This document shows, in pieces, positions 36,217 to 47,195 of a DNA stretch of 64,000 nt. The DNA comes from Cryptomeria japonica. Taxonomy: Eukaryota > Streptophyta > Pinopsida > Cupressales > Cupressaceae. Made by a program: the position numbers and the translations under genes. Position 1 is the first letter of the stretch. The number at the start of each line of letters is the position of its first letter. The DNA is taken from NCBI RefSeq assembly GCF_030272615.1, contig NC_081409.1:653514468-653578467 (forward strand), written 5' to 3'. Below the pieces are notes generated by a model. The model was not told where the DNA came from, ran no database searches, and saw only the letters and a list, made by a program, of their open reading frames with translations.

Positions 36217-39200
36217 TTAGTTACCATTGGGAGGTGGCAACTGATCAAAAATGGATTTGTACTTTGTCTTGGCTTCAGTGAGAGCGACAGAGAGTGCATC
36301 CTTTACACTGTCCATTAAAGAATTTTGTGCATTAATATCAGCCAATAATGAAATTAAGCCATCTAAAGTGCTTCCCTCTTGTGTAGTAGAGAGATAAGTG
36401 GCTTGGTTTAGCTGTTCTTGAACAGATGAAAGATGAGGAAGGAATAATGTTTGAAGTGTCATTATGTCCATCCTGATCTTGTGTTCTTCATTCCTCAGTT
36501 CCAATTGTTGAGCCATGAGCTGTTGTAGCTTAGTATAAAAATTCTGAACTGAATTGGGCTCGAGGTTCAACTTATTTGAGAGATCGGTGATCTCTTTCTC
36601 AATTGCTTCTGTTTTATTCTTAATGTCCTTAAGAAATAAAGAAAATGTGCAGAGTTTTTGAAATAATGAAAGAATGTGCTTGAGTTGAGGGGACAACTCA
36701 GCAATAAATTTGACAAGTTTTATCTTGCCAACAACAATGGATTTCTGTACTTCCTCTATCATTTTAGCAGTTAGCTCCTTGTCTTTTAGTTTTCTCAAGT
36801 ATTCAGATTCATCTACGCCAGATGTCTCAATCTGATTTAGGAGTTCATCCAATTGAATATGGATGGCTGCATCCGTTGATACTGTAGCTGAAGGTAGCAT
36901 ATCTGATAGTAAGGTCTTTACCTTCTAAAGTACTTTATTCTTCTTTTGTATGGGCAATTGCTTCTCCTGTTTGGCCTTTGCTTTGCATAGTTCACCAAAT
37001 TCAGTGAGTGCTTGCCCTTTCAATTTGGAGATGTCTACATTGGGCAACACTATCGGTTTTGATAAATCAATTTTGAAACTATTCTTTTTTAGCTTCTTTT
37101 CTTTACCTTTCACCGAGTGAACCACTACAATAGCTTGAGAGGCATGAGAACCCTTAGTAGGTTGCTCGGTAGAGACAACACTTCTATCGATTTCTTTAGC
37201 CTCGGTAGTGTCCTTTAGTGTCTCGGTGCTTGGTGTCTCAGCTGCAACATTTTCCGTGCTAGAAGGTGCTTGAGAGGTTTGTTCTTGTGAAGTACCTTTT
37301 GTTGTAGACTTTTGACCTTCAGTGCCTTCACCTGTAGCTTGAGGAGCTTTAGTTGTAGCAGGTTGATTGATCGGTGGGTAAGGCTGAACTTGTTCCAAAA
37401 TAGATTCACTAGAGACAAGTTTTGCATAGGCATTGCCTTCTATCATTTCTTGTTCAGGTGCCTCTGCATCCATGATATCTTCATCTATTTGAATGGTGTC
37501 AGTAGGGTCTTGCTCGGTGACATCAGGCTCTTGGTCGGCGACATCGACTATTTCCATTGTAGATTTTTCACTAGCATTCTTTCTTCGAAAGATGGTCTTC
37601 AATTGCTCTTTTGTTTCCTTCTCCACTTCTATATACATGCCATTCATCAATTTCAAGGCCTTTTGTTTTACTGTAAATTGAGTTTGGTTGTTTATCAGAT
37701 GGTCTTTTATTTCATCAACCGACATATCAGGAAAGAGATGCACCAAACTTCTTTCTCTGATTTGTTTCTTCGAGTCTAGGGCATATTGCCATCTGGTTTC
37801 AATATGTGCATATAATTCCTTAGGAATAGAATAACATACTTCTAATGGGACCACTCAAAATTTGAGAAGTGTGCAAATGACAGCTTCTTCAATTTGCCTC
37901 TTTTCATCAGTAGATCTGGATTCATATTTGACAAATCTAAATCCACCAAATCCACCATATTTCTTTAGATTATTACAAAAAATTTCTACACTATGTACAT
38001 CTACCTTCTTGCTTTTCACAATCTGAAATTTATTTGCATCTTCAGATTCGGTATCACTTGACTCTTTTGGCAAAATGAGTCTTCAAGTAGATTTCTTGTA
38101 AGTTCTAGTTACCTTAGGAATGGCAACAGTCTTTTGTTTCTTACTTGGTGATGCAGCAGATGCCCTTGTGTTAGGTCTCTTTGTTGGAGGGGTCAATAGT
38201 GCCATTGAAGTGTCCTATTTCTTTCTCTTCAACACTTTTCCCTTAGAAAATTCAGTGCTAAGTGTTATGGCTGCTTCTTAGGCTTCTGTCTCCTCTTCAG
38301 TGATGGCTAGAACTCCTTTGATAGGTATGGAGGAAGACTCTTCTCTAAATTTCTTAGTTAATGCCTTAATCATCTTTGTAGCTTTTCTTGTAGCCTTAGG
38401 TACTACAATGCTCATTTTTACTTTTTCCTTCACCTCTTCATAGGTTCCATACCTCAGCTCAGTAGTATGCCTTGGCAATGATAGATAGGCATCAATTTGT
38501 TGTTGTGTAATATCAAAATCAATTTTGTAACCCATAGGTGACAAAGATTGAGTCCTCGGTTCCACAACATTCACATAACAGTAATCGGTGTTGACCTCAA
38601 AACATATTTCATCTTTGTATTTTTCTACCAGCTGTGGTGGAATTCGGTACCTGTTATGCATTTTCTCTTGGAACTTGCTAAAGTAATCATCCATTATATC
38701 ATTAAAGTTATCACCTAACTTCTTGATGAAGTCATTGATCTGATGGGTGATTGGTTGGTGTAGTTCCCAAACAACTTTACCGACTATTGGAAAAAACTTC
38801 TCAAAGTAGAAAAACATACATACAAGTAGTGATCCAAATTTTAGAGTATTTGTCGTGTTGTTCTTCTTTGGCTTCCTGATTGTGTTCAAATTTTCAAACA
38901 AGTTCTTCAACAATACTTCACACAAGTCAATTTTCATACCTTTCTTAACAATTTTGTATGCTAAGTCCACTGTTGCACAGGGTACACTGTTTTCCCTTGT
39001 CGATTGGAAGAAATAGTAACCAATTACTCTAATGGCAAATTTGAGTTCAGGATCAGTGACATTGTTCAACTTCAGACCTCTGCAATCCAATTCAACTCCA
39101 GTCAAACTGATCAATTCCTTCTATGATATCATTTTCTGTGCTCGGGCATGATCATAGATAAGATAACCAGTGATCAGATGAATGATTTCTTTAGTGATCT

Positions 39201-39572
39201 TAAACGGTTGCTCTTGTAGCCACATGAAATCATCATTCACTCGGCTTAGTACAAACTTGACCCACTGGGGTTTGAACACACGGGGATAGGTTAGGGCTTC
39301 AGTCAATCCCTTGATTTTAACATGCTCATACTTGCTATCCATTTTACCATTTGTGCACAATTCATCATATGCATCTTTGATCTCAACATGACTGAGTTCT
39401 TCAACATGGCATTTTGTGAAGAATCTCACATCCTCGACTAACAAGACTTGATCCAAGATGAGTGAAAAAGCAGTTTTGTCATCCGGTTCAAATGCAATTT
39501 TGGGAGTCAAAGAGTATTTTAGTGAGCTTTTCTACATTTGTGACAACAATGGGGTCTTGGATCTTAGATGCC
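36217..39572 (-). pseudogene. Element B ORF2: unrecognised ~1,100-residue protein, six in-frame stops
   Basis: From 39510 to 36217 everything lies in one frame of 1,098 codons, broken only by stops at 39121, 38278, 38215, 38083, 37855 and 36925. A one-base shift near 39510 joins it to an N-terminus starting MASKIQDPI at 39572; element C starts MASTSI. Segments in order: N-terminal block with VKFVLSRVNDDFMWL and FKITKEIIHLITGY; a block ending LKFGSLLVCMFFY; IPPQLVEKYKDEICF and VVEPRTQSLSPMGY; a Lys/Ser/Thr-rich linker; IPKELYAHIETRWQYALDSK; an acidic Pro/Thr/Gln-rich linker; and a C-terminal helical coiled-coil region ending QLPPPNGN. All blocks have counterparts in C. No enzyme motif seen. 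The VTGLP-type block may resemble the 'putative plant transposon' family, but that needs a profile search. Confidence 0.7.
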
Positions 39573-40134
39573 ATTTTGATTTCAAATAAAAATTGACACA
39601 GGAACCTTAGGGTTTGAGAACTTAACAAATGGCAGATGCTTCACACTTAGCAGATAATAACAACTTAATGAGTTCGGTAAACAGCTTAGCAATGTGATGA
39701 TATTCGATGTAAATACCTTAGATTTTTCTTTGAAGATGGTTTGATCACCTTGATTCGCTCTTCTCTATTTCTCGAAAACTTAGTGAATGAAAATGACCGT
39801 GAAAAACCTTTTAAGTACTCAAAAATACCTTATCGGCCTCCGTGCAAGTTAGGTCAAAGACATTAAATGCACTCGGTTCACTTAACTTTCTTTCCCCTTT
39901 TTTTTTTTTTGGCGCTTTAACCGAGTGACCAGATTTCCTTCATATACTAACTTGACAGGCTTCCTGAATTCACTGACTTAACAGTTTTCCTATAAAGTGC
40001 TCCAAAAGACTTTGATAGAATTTCAAACTTACTACTACATCTTACTATGCATATTTTGAATTCAGTACATACTAAAATAGGAACTGTTTAAGATTTAACC
40101 TTGTGAGAATGTAGTCCCTTCATACCTTTACCGA
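39573..40134 (-). other. Element B region between ORF1 and ORF2
   Basis: About 560 non-coding bases, T-rich at 39895-39911. It could hold a promoter or leader for ORF2, as the same arrangement (about 300 bases) occurs in element C. Confidence 0.4.
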
Positions 40135-41468
40135 TTAATTTGGAGTGGGAGCACCTAACTCAGTAGGTAAGGTGCTTTCTTTATTTGACACAATTTCCTT
40201 CTTTCTCCAAATCATCTTTAATTTCTCTTTTATTTCCTCAGTGTCTTCTCTAGGTTGATCTCTGCAATCTCTAGCCAAGTGTCCAACTTTGTGACAATGA
40301 AAACATGCCATAACAGGATTTCTCCATGATCTTCGGTTATTCATTCCAAACCTTATAAAGCAGTTGGCACTTATATGTCCATATCTTCCACAACATTCAC
40401 ACCATATCCTTGTATTGTAATCCTATGGTACTACAGAATATTGTCGGTAAGGATCTGTGTGAGCTTGGTAACCTCTAGTATTTGCTCGGTGTGCAGACCA
40501 CATGTGGTTCTTTTGCTTAAACCAACACTTCTCGGTACTATGTCCATATCTATTGCAGTTTTTACAAAACCCTTTGAATTTTGCCTTCTGATAATTGTTA
40601 ACAGACTTTGTCCTACATTGATTAGATGTGTGACCATATTTATTGCAGTTGTAACAATAACCATTGGTCTTAGTGGTATTTGGTTGCTTACCTTTTCTGA
40701 TTTGACACATGTTGGCAATATGACCTTGATTTCCACAATAGTAGCAAATAGGCTTCTTCCTTTTGATGTTATTCCTTTTTCTAGCTTGTTTTGATGATTC
40801 TCCTCTCTTAGTAGTGCAGATTCCCTTCTCGGTACCGAGTCCTCCTTTGTAGGGTCGTCTTGTGTTCAGTTGCTCATCCAACATCTTTGATGCTTCATAA
40901 CTCTTCTTCAGTGTTTCCTTGGATTTCTTCTCTGTTTCAAGTTCATTGCTCAACCTTGATACTTCAAGTTTCAATGCTTGATTCTCATCATCTTTCAGAT
41001 TTGCTTCATGATGTGTATAACCTAGTTGATCTGTTAGATTTTGTTGAATACTAGTTAGCCTTATGATTTCATCATTCTTATCAGATACTAAGACTTCAAG
41101 TTGTTGTTTCTCTCTTTGTAGATCTCTTGCTTTATCCTCAACTATCCTTAATACATCTAGATTTTTCAGTCATCTATGTACAAAAATGTTCATGTTCTCT
41201 TTTCATTGCTTTTAGTTAATTAGCCAATGCTTTGTTCTTTTCTTTCAACATTCCAATCATTTCTTCAGTTTCTTTAGGTATACTGTTCTCAGATGATGTC
41301 TCGATTCATTCCACTAACTTTTGAGAATCCTGCAATTCATTAGATAATCTTCTCCTTACTTTCAAAGATTTTTGCATTTGCCTTTGCATGTGTGCAATCA
41401 CTTGATTTGCATTATCCAGCTCTTCTTGTAGATACAAAATCCTCCGAGATTGTTTATAGCCTTCCATT
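40135..41468 (-). pseudogene. Element B ORF1: coiled coil plus five CCHC zinc knuckles
   Basis: Begins MEGYKQSRRILYLQEELDNA about 50 bases inside the primer site. The first ~230 residues are Leu/Glu/Lys/Gln-rich with coiled-coil character (ELDNANQVIAHMQRQMQKSL, KLEVSRLSNELETEKKSKE), with several stops and one frameshift near 41165. Then come five zinc knuckles: CYYCGNQGHIANMC (40705-40746), CYNCNKYGHTSNQC (40615-40656), CKNCNRYGHSTEKC (40525-40566), CECCGRYGHISANC (40360-40401) and CFHCHKVGHLARDC (40264-40305), all with intact CX2CX4HX4C ligands. The first three are exactly 30 residues apart. A TAG (40423-40425) lies between the third and fourth. Likely a nucleic-acid-binding, nucleocapsid-like protein. 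Confidence 0.8.
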
Positions 41469-41515
41469 CATAACATCTTTCTCTTTAGGTAGTTAAACCC
41501 TTTTCCAAGACTCAA

Positions 41516-41527
41516 GCTCTGATACCA
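41516..41527 (-). other. Primer-binding site of element B
   Basis: TGGTATCAGAGC on the minus strand, the exact initiator-Met-tRNA-type primer site of plant Copia elements, two bases inside the 5' LTR. Confidence 0.88.
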
Positions 41528-41529
41528 AT

Positions 41530-42716
41530 TGTTAGGCCCAATATGGAAAGCTAATGTACTAAGAGGGGAGGGGTGAATCAGTACTTCAAATCCTTTTCTC
41601 AACAATATCTTTACTGTTATGCATAAACCAAAAACTATTGTAACATAACATAAAGCTAAAACAAATGAGTAACAATCATACATGATTCACTCCATAACAC
41701 ATATATTTTGGTTACGTAGAAACTCTTGGTTAGAGAGAAAAACTGCAGTGGGGATGGCACCCACAACTTCACTACTACAATAATAAAGAGTGCTCAATTA
41801 GAGCTACATATTTAGCTATTTCTGATAGCTTACCTTGTTAGGAGTAACAAGATCTGTTAGATCTACCTTGCTAAAGGATTTTACAACACTATATATATGC
41901 TACACCTGGTTAGAGGATTTACAATTTATAGACTTGATTAGAGTCCTTTACCCTGTTAAAGGTTTCTCTTACAACTTCAAAATATTACAATAAGACTTTA
42001 CAAATATCTACAACTTTACATCTAAAATGTTGTAGTAGATTCTATGTGCTCAAAATAAGATTACCTTGCCTATAGCATACCTCGGTAACTCATAAAGTAA
42101 CTTGGTAAACCCTTCTATTTACTTTGTTCCTGATAACCTTCTTGGTGACCTCTATGTCTCTGTAACAGTCATAATACTCTATGATTTCTCATGTATCACA
42201 CAAGTCTTGCTTCATACACATATGCACACACATTTCTCACATTCACATATATTTCTAACCCTAAATTCATGCTATATAAATAGACTTCTTATGTCGGTGA
42301 TCTGATTCATTGCTTCGATCTTACAAACATGATTTCTCAAATAAATAACCATGCAAAATATTTCATTGGTTAGATGACCTCAAAATTATACAAAATCTGT
42401 ATGTGCAATTTCCAATGTGATAACGGTTTTGTGTGCCTCAATCCTGTAACATGTTTTCATATGTGTGTCCAGGTTCAATGAATTTGGTAACATGTTTCAC
42501 TTGGTGTATATCAACTCGGTGTATTATCTTTACTATGCGATAGACATGAAATAACACTCAGTGGAAAGCTCAGTGTATACTGGGCTTTGTGACTATTTTC
42601 CTTCTATAACCGACTAGGCTGTTCATACCGACTAAATATTTCGGTAGTGGTAACTGACTAGAGTATATAGAATGACTTTGTATATAAAACTAATGGCAAT
42701 TTGATAAGTAGTAACA
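41530..42716 (-). repeat. Element B 5' LTR
   Basis: 1187 bases, TGTTACTACTTATC...GGGCCTAACA on the minus strand; matches 34631-35855. Confidence 0.9.
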
Positions 42717-42721
42717 ATAAC

Positions 42722-43100
42722 TAATTCAACATGTCATCTTAATGCATTTACAACAATAATAAATCATCTCCATAGCGTTCCATGCTGATCTGGAAAAGAT
42801 AAGTATGTCGGTGTATAACCTGGACCTATTTGCCGATAACAACAAATATGCTAATACGAATATGCCAATTAAATAAATCTTCAAGACAAAGTGTCCAAAT
42901 GATTTCTTCGACATAACCAAGTGTTTTCCATGCCATTCCATGTGTCGATGATCATTATATCTTGTTGGTGTACCAGATACCAATGACTGTGCATGAGTCA
43001 TTTTCTTGCCGGTGAATGTTGTTGATTCTCCAAAGTGCCAGAGTTGATAAGTGTTAGTAGGTGTTGACATCAATGACAAAACCATACCAAAATATCAACA
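42722..43100 (-). repeat. Copia-2 3' LTR, second part
   Basis: Continues the LTR after element B and matches 55052-55434 (TTACAACAATAATAAATC in both). Followed by the polypurine tract complement TCTCCCCCTTT (43102-43112). Confidence 0.9.
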
Positions 43101-43323
43101 ATCTCCCCCTTTGGCATTGATGGCAACACAAGATGGAAAAACCATCAAAGTGCCAAAACAAAAATGCCAAATACGAAAAGCCAACAAAAGCCAACAATCT
43201 CCCAAAAGAGATCATAACCAGAAATCAAAATACAGATACAGAGAGTAACAATCTCTCCCCCAATGAATAATCTCTCCCTGAAAGATAATGTGTTTTTCCA
43301 TATCAATCTCTCTCCCTTTGACA

Positions 43324-45923
43324 TCAAATTCCAAAGTAGAAATAAAAAACATTTTTCAGATACAAAATACCAACCAATTGAGTATACCAACTACTCCCCC
43401 TGAGAAGTAGCTTTCTCATCAAAGCCGAAGTAAAAGATTTCTCTGTTAATTCTATCAGATGATGACAAACATCAACTTCCCAAGTCTCCACCAGTGGGGG
43501 TATGACCCCATGCTGATCTCTGAGATATTCAAAAGTCTCCTTCGGCAGAGGTTTAGTGAAAATATCTACAATATGCTTTTTAGTATTTACATAAACCAGT
43601 TTTATTTCTTTTGCTTCAACATTTTCCCTTAGAAAATTCAGTTTGATAGCAACATGTTTTGTTTTAGAATGTAATACCAGATTCTTAGATATATCAATTG
43701 TTACAGTGTTATCACAATAGATAGTAATAGGTTCCTTGCACTTTACCTTTATATCCTTCAACATTTTCTTAAGCCATAATATGTGTGTACAGTTTGTTGC
43801 TGCTGCAACATATTCTGATTCAGCTGTTGATAAAGATGTACAACTTTGTTTCTTACTCAACCAAGAAATTAATCTTCTTTCAAGAAAAAATGCTCCGCCG
43901 GTGGTGCTTTTTCTATCATCCACATCTCTTGCCCAATTTGCATATGTGTATGCACATAATTCAAAGTTTTCATCTCTAAGATACCATAATCCAAGATTTG
44001 TAGTGCCTTGCAAGTATCAAAAAATCCTTTTTACTGCTGATTCATGATTTCTCTAGGATTACTCTGAAATCTTGAAACAACACATATTGCATTCATGATA
44101 TTAGGTCTTGTTTGTGTCAAATATAGTAAACCTCCTATCATAAATTTGTATCTAATCGGATTAATAGGTGTAGATTCACCCCTTAGTGATAATTTGTCAT
44201 TTGTAGTCATAGGTGTGCTTGCCAGTTTAGAGTTCTCCATCCCAAATTTCTTTAATAACTCCTTCAAGTACTTGGATTGACTCACAAAAATTCCTTTATC
44301 AGTTTGTGAAATCTCCAATCTTAAAAAGAATTATTTCTCCAATCATAGACATTTCAAATTCTTGCTGCATTTCAATAGAAAATTCTTTACATAATCCATC
44401 TTCTCCTCCAAATATTATATCATCAAAGAAAACTTCTATAACCAAGATGTCATCATTTGTCACTTTATAATATAAGTTGTTGTCAGCATTTCCTTTAGAA
44501 AAACCAATCTTCAAAAGATACATATCCAATCTTGCATACCAAGCTCTTGGAGCTTGTTTCAATCCATACAAAGCTTTCCTTAACCTGCAAACCATATCTT
44601 TGTTATCTGTTAAAGAGAATCCATCAGGTTGTTCAATGTAAACTTCTTCTTCAAGATCTCCATTCAAAAATGCACATTTAATATCCATTTGATACACTTT
44701 GTAGTTCTTGTGTGCTACAAAAGCTAAGAATAATCTAACTGACTCAATTCTAGCTACTGGTGCAAAGGTCTCATTATAATCAATTCCTTCTTTCTAAGAA
44801 TATCCCTTACACACTAGTCTTGTTTTAATCCTTTTTACCTTACCATCTTCATTAAGTTTGTTTCTGAATACCCACTTTGTTCCAATCACATTTTTGTCTT
44901 TAGGCTGGGAAACTAATGTCCATGTGTTATTTTTCTCATTTTTTTCTAGTTCCTCTTCCATAGCTTTAATCTAGTGTTTATCTTCACATGCCTCATTAAT
45001 TGATGTTGGTTCAATTTGAGAAATAAGACATACCTCTTCATTTTTCAATCTTCCTCTTGTCATAACTCCTTTATACTTGTTTCCAATTATCTGATCTTCA
45101 GAATGATTCAGTCTTACATACCGGGGTGTCTTCATTTGTTGTTGTTCCTTAGTTACTATGGAATTTTCAGATGATACTAGTGTAACTAGATCTTTATTCT
45201 GTACTGGTGGGTTCAATGTAGGTTCATTTGTTAGAATCTCTGCTACCAGTTCAAAGTCTATGTACCTTGAAGTTTCTCTAAATTGTTCATCAATCTTCAC
45301 ATTTGTACTCTCAACAATTTTTTGCAATCTTTTGTTAAAACATCTATATGCCTTGCTCTTAGATGAATAACCAAGAAATATTCTTTCATCACTTCTAGGA
45401 TCAAATTTGCCAATATATTCATCCCTTCTAATATAGCATTTACTTCCAAATATTTTGAAATATTTAAGAGTAGGAGTAATACCAAACCATAGTTCATGAG
45501 GGGTCTTACCGGTTTCACCTTTGATGTGAACTTTGTTGAATGTATAGACCATTGTACTTACTACCTCTCTCCAATACACATGTGGTAGATTTGATTATAA
45601 TAACATACTTCTTGCTGCATCCAAGATAGTTCTATTTTTCCTTTCAACAACTCCATTCTGCTATGGTGTTTAGGGTGTTGATAACTATCTTCTGATTCCA
45701 TTCACTTCACATAATGCATTAAATTCCTTAGATGTAAATTCTCCTCCTTGATCTGATCTCAGACATTTGATTTTCTTACCAATTTCATTCTCTACCATTG
45801 CTTTGAACAGTTTGAACTTTCCAAGTGCTTCTGATTTTTCTCTGAGAAAAGTAACCCAACACATTCTAGAGTAGTCATCAATGATTAGCATGAAATATCT
45901 ATCACCTTGCAAACTTTTAGTTC
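43324..45923 (-). pseudogene. pol: Copia-2 integrase C-part, reverse transcriptase and RNase H, broken
   Basis: Reading down the minus strand: integrase core (SLQGDRYFMLIIDDYSRMCW, RSDQGGEFTSKEF at 45685-45918), then TP-stop-TP-stop-QNGV where the family has TPQTPQQNGV; 44971-45579 integrase tail (RLQKIVESTNVKIDEQ, intact here); reverse transcriptase 44299-44697 and upstream ([38 protein letters not shown], family FVDD); RNase H 43324-44013 (AYTYANWARDVDDRKSTTGG with the first Asp changed to Tyr, STAESEYVAA, YCDNTVTIDIS, VDIFTKPLPKE). At the upper end the frame runs straight into element C at 45924 and resumes at 52604. Confidence 0.92.
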
Positions 45924-46742
45924 TATTAGGGGTCCCATAGATACTGAGAGGGGGGGGTGAATCAGTATCTAACCGGTAATAAGAATTTCTTAAGTTAAAA
46001 CATGCAAAACATAATATAACATTGTATTGGTATGCAATAAATAATGCAATAAATAGAATCAAGAACATCCACATGAAAAGTACACCATAACACAAGATGT
46101 TAATGAGGAAACCCAGTGTGGGAAAAGCCTCAGTGGGATTTGTGACCCACAATATTCACTCACTGGCCAATAAGAGAATATTACTTACAATAGGGGCCTG
46201 CACATGTAGGAAGGCCAACTGCCTAGAGCTCACTACTCAATGGGAAGTCACACTAACTTACAAATAAGGATTATAATAATCCAATAACTTGTACTGCTTT
46301 ACAATAGCATCTTCAATGCCAGATTCAGTACCAGTTCCTGCTCTGTTCTTTACATATACCCTTTGACCTATATTTCGCACATTAGGTCTGCCTAATATTT
46401 TCCTTTTTGCTTCTACATCATTCCTACAAATGTCTACAATGATCTCCTTTATATATAAGAGTCATTTTACAATTTGCCAAGTTGGCTTACAATAATAAAA
46501 AAAATATTGTATAACAAAAATCCTGTCAGCCTCTATGCCGGTATACTTCTTTTCTTCTATGTCGGTGTCGGTATCCTTAGTGCTGGTGTAGAGTGTGATC
46601 TGCTGATACCGGTGCACTATCTTGCTGGTGTAATGCTTTGCCGGTATAATTTCTTGCCAGTGCCATAGGATTGCAAGGTTTCCATCAATGACAAAACATT
46701 CAAGCACATACAATGTCTCATTGGAGTGTGCATATGCCAACA
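45924..46742 (-). repeat. Element C 3' LTR
   Basis: Matches 51786-52598. It retains TTATATATAAAGG (minus strand, about 46447-46459), a TATA-like box that is lost in the 5' LTR through a deletion near 52312. Confidence 0.9.
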
Positions 46743-47195
46743 ATCTCCCCCTTTGGCATTGATGGCAACACTCATGAGAAATTTCAAAAAGTGTCCAAAA
46801 ATGTGTAGTCCAAAAATGTTACCAAAAATGTTTACCAAAAATGTTTACCAAAAATGTGAGAGCTCCCCCTAAGCATATGATTCTTGTGTTTTGAATTTTC
46901 TCATCCCACTACTCCCCCTTTGGCATCAATGACAAAGGTTGTCAAGATGTCAGTAGAGTTTGTAGTTTCAACTATCCATAACCTCAACCTTGTAGCTGGG
47001 TAGTTATAATCTAAAAAAGATCTCCCAAAATCAAGTTTATACTATCCATAAACTTCTTACTATCCTTTATTGGTGTCTCAGTTCTCTTCACTGTACTGGT
47101 GAGATGCTGCAAATGCTCTATCGGTGTTTTGCTTCCCTATGTTAATGCCTCAGAAATTTCCTTCTGCAAAGATGCTAAATAGTCCAATCTTGGAC
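46743..47195 (-). other. Element C 3' non-coding region
   Basis: Polypurine tract, then a short tandem run of ACCAAAAATGTTT units (about 46800-46858), then unassigned sequence to the ORF2 stop. No gene. Confidence 0.6.

Larger units (their letters stand above)
34631..42716 (-). mobile_element. Element B: pol-less LTR retrotransposon with two large ORFs
   Basis: 8086 bases, TSD ATAAC at 34626-34630 and 42717-42721. LTRs 34631-35855 and 41530-42716, both TGTTA...AACA; primer site TGGTATCAGAGC (41516-41527), purine tract complement 35857-35867. Between them lie ORF1 (coiled coil plus five zinc knuckles, 40135-41468) and ORF2 (about 1,100 codons, 36217-39572), separated by ~560 non-coding bases. 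There is no room for, and no trace of, protease, integrase, reverse transcriptase or RNase H. The LTRs differ at about 3.5% over the first ~450 bases, so it is the youngest of the measured insertions. Confidence 0.9.

Noticed and set aside
37312-37779. 155-codon plus-strand frame opposite element B ORF2
   Set aside because: Antisense shadow of ORF2, whose frame is supported by similarity to element C.
40264-40746. Zinc-knuckle array as a possible CRISPR-like or tandem DNA repeat
   Set aside because: The periodicity is at protein level (CCHC motifs); the DNA units are diverged and have no identical repeats or spacers.
45685-46152. 155-codon frame that seems to join LTR and integrase
   Set aside because: It crosses the junction of element C with Copia-2 at 45924; a chance fusion of LTR translation with the integrase core.
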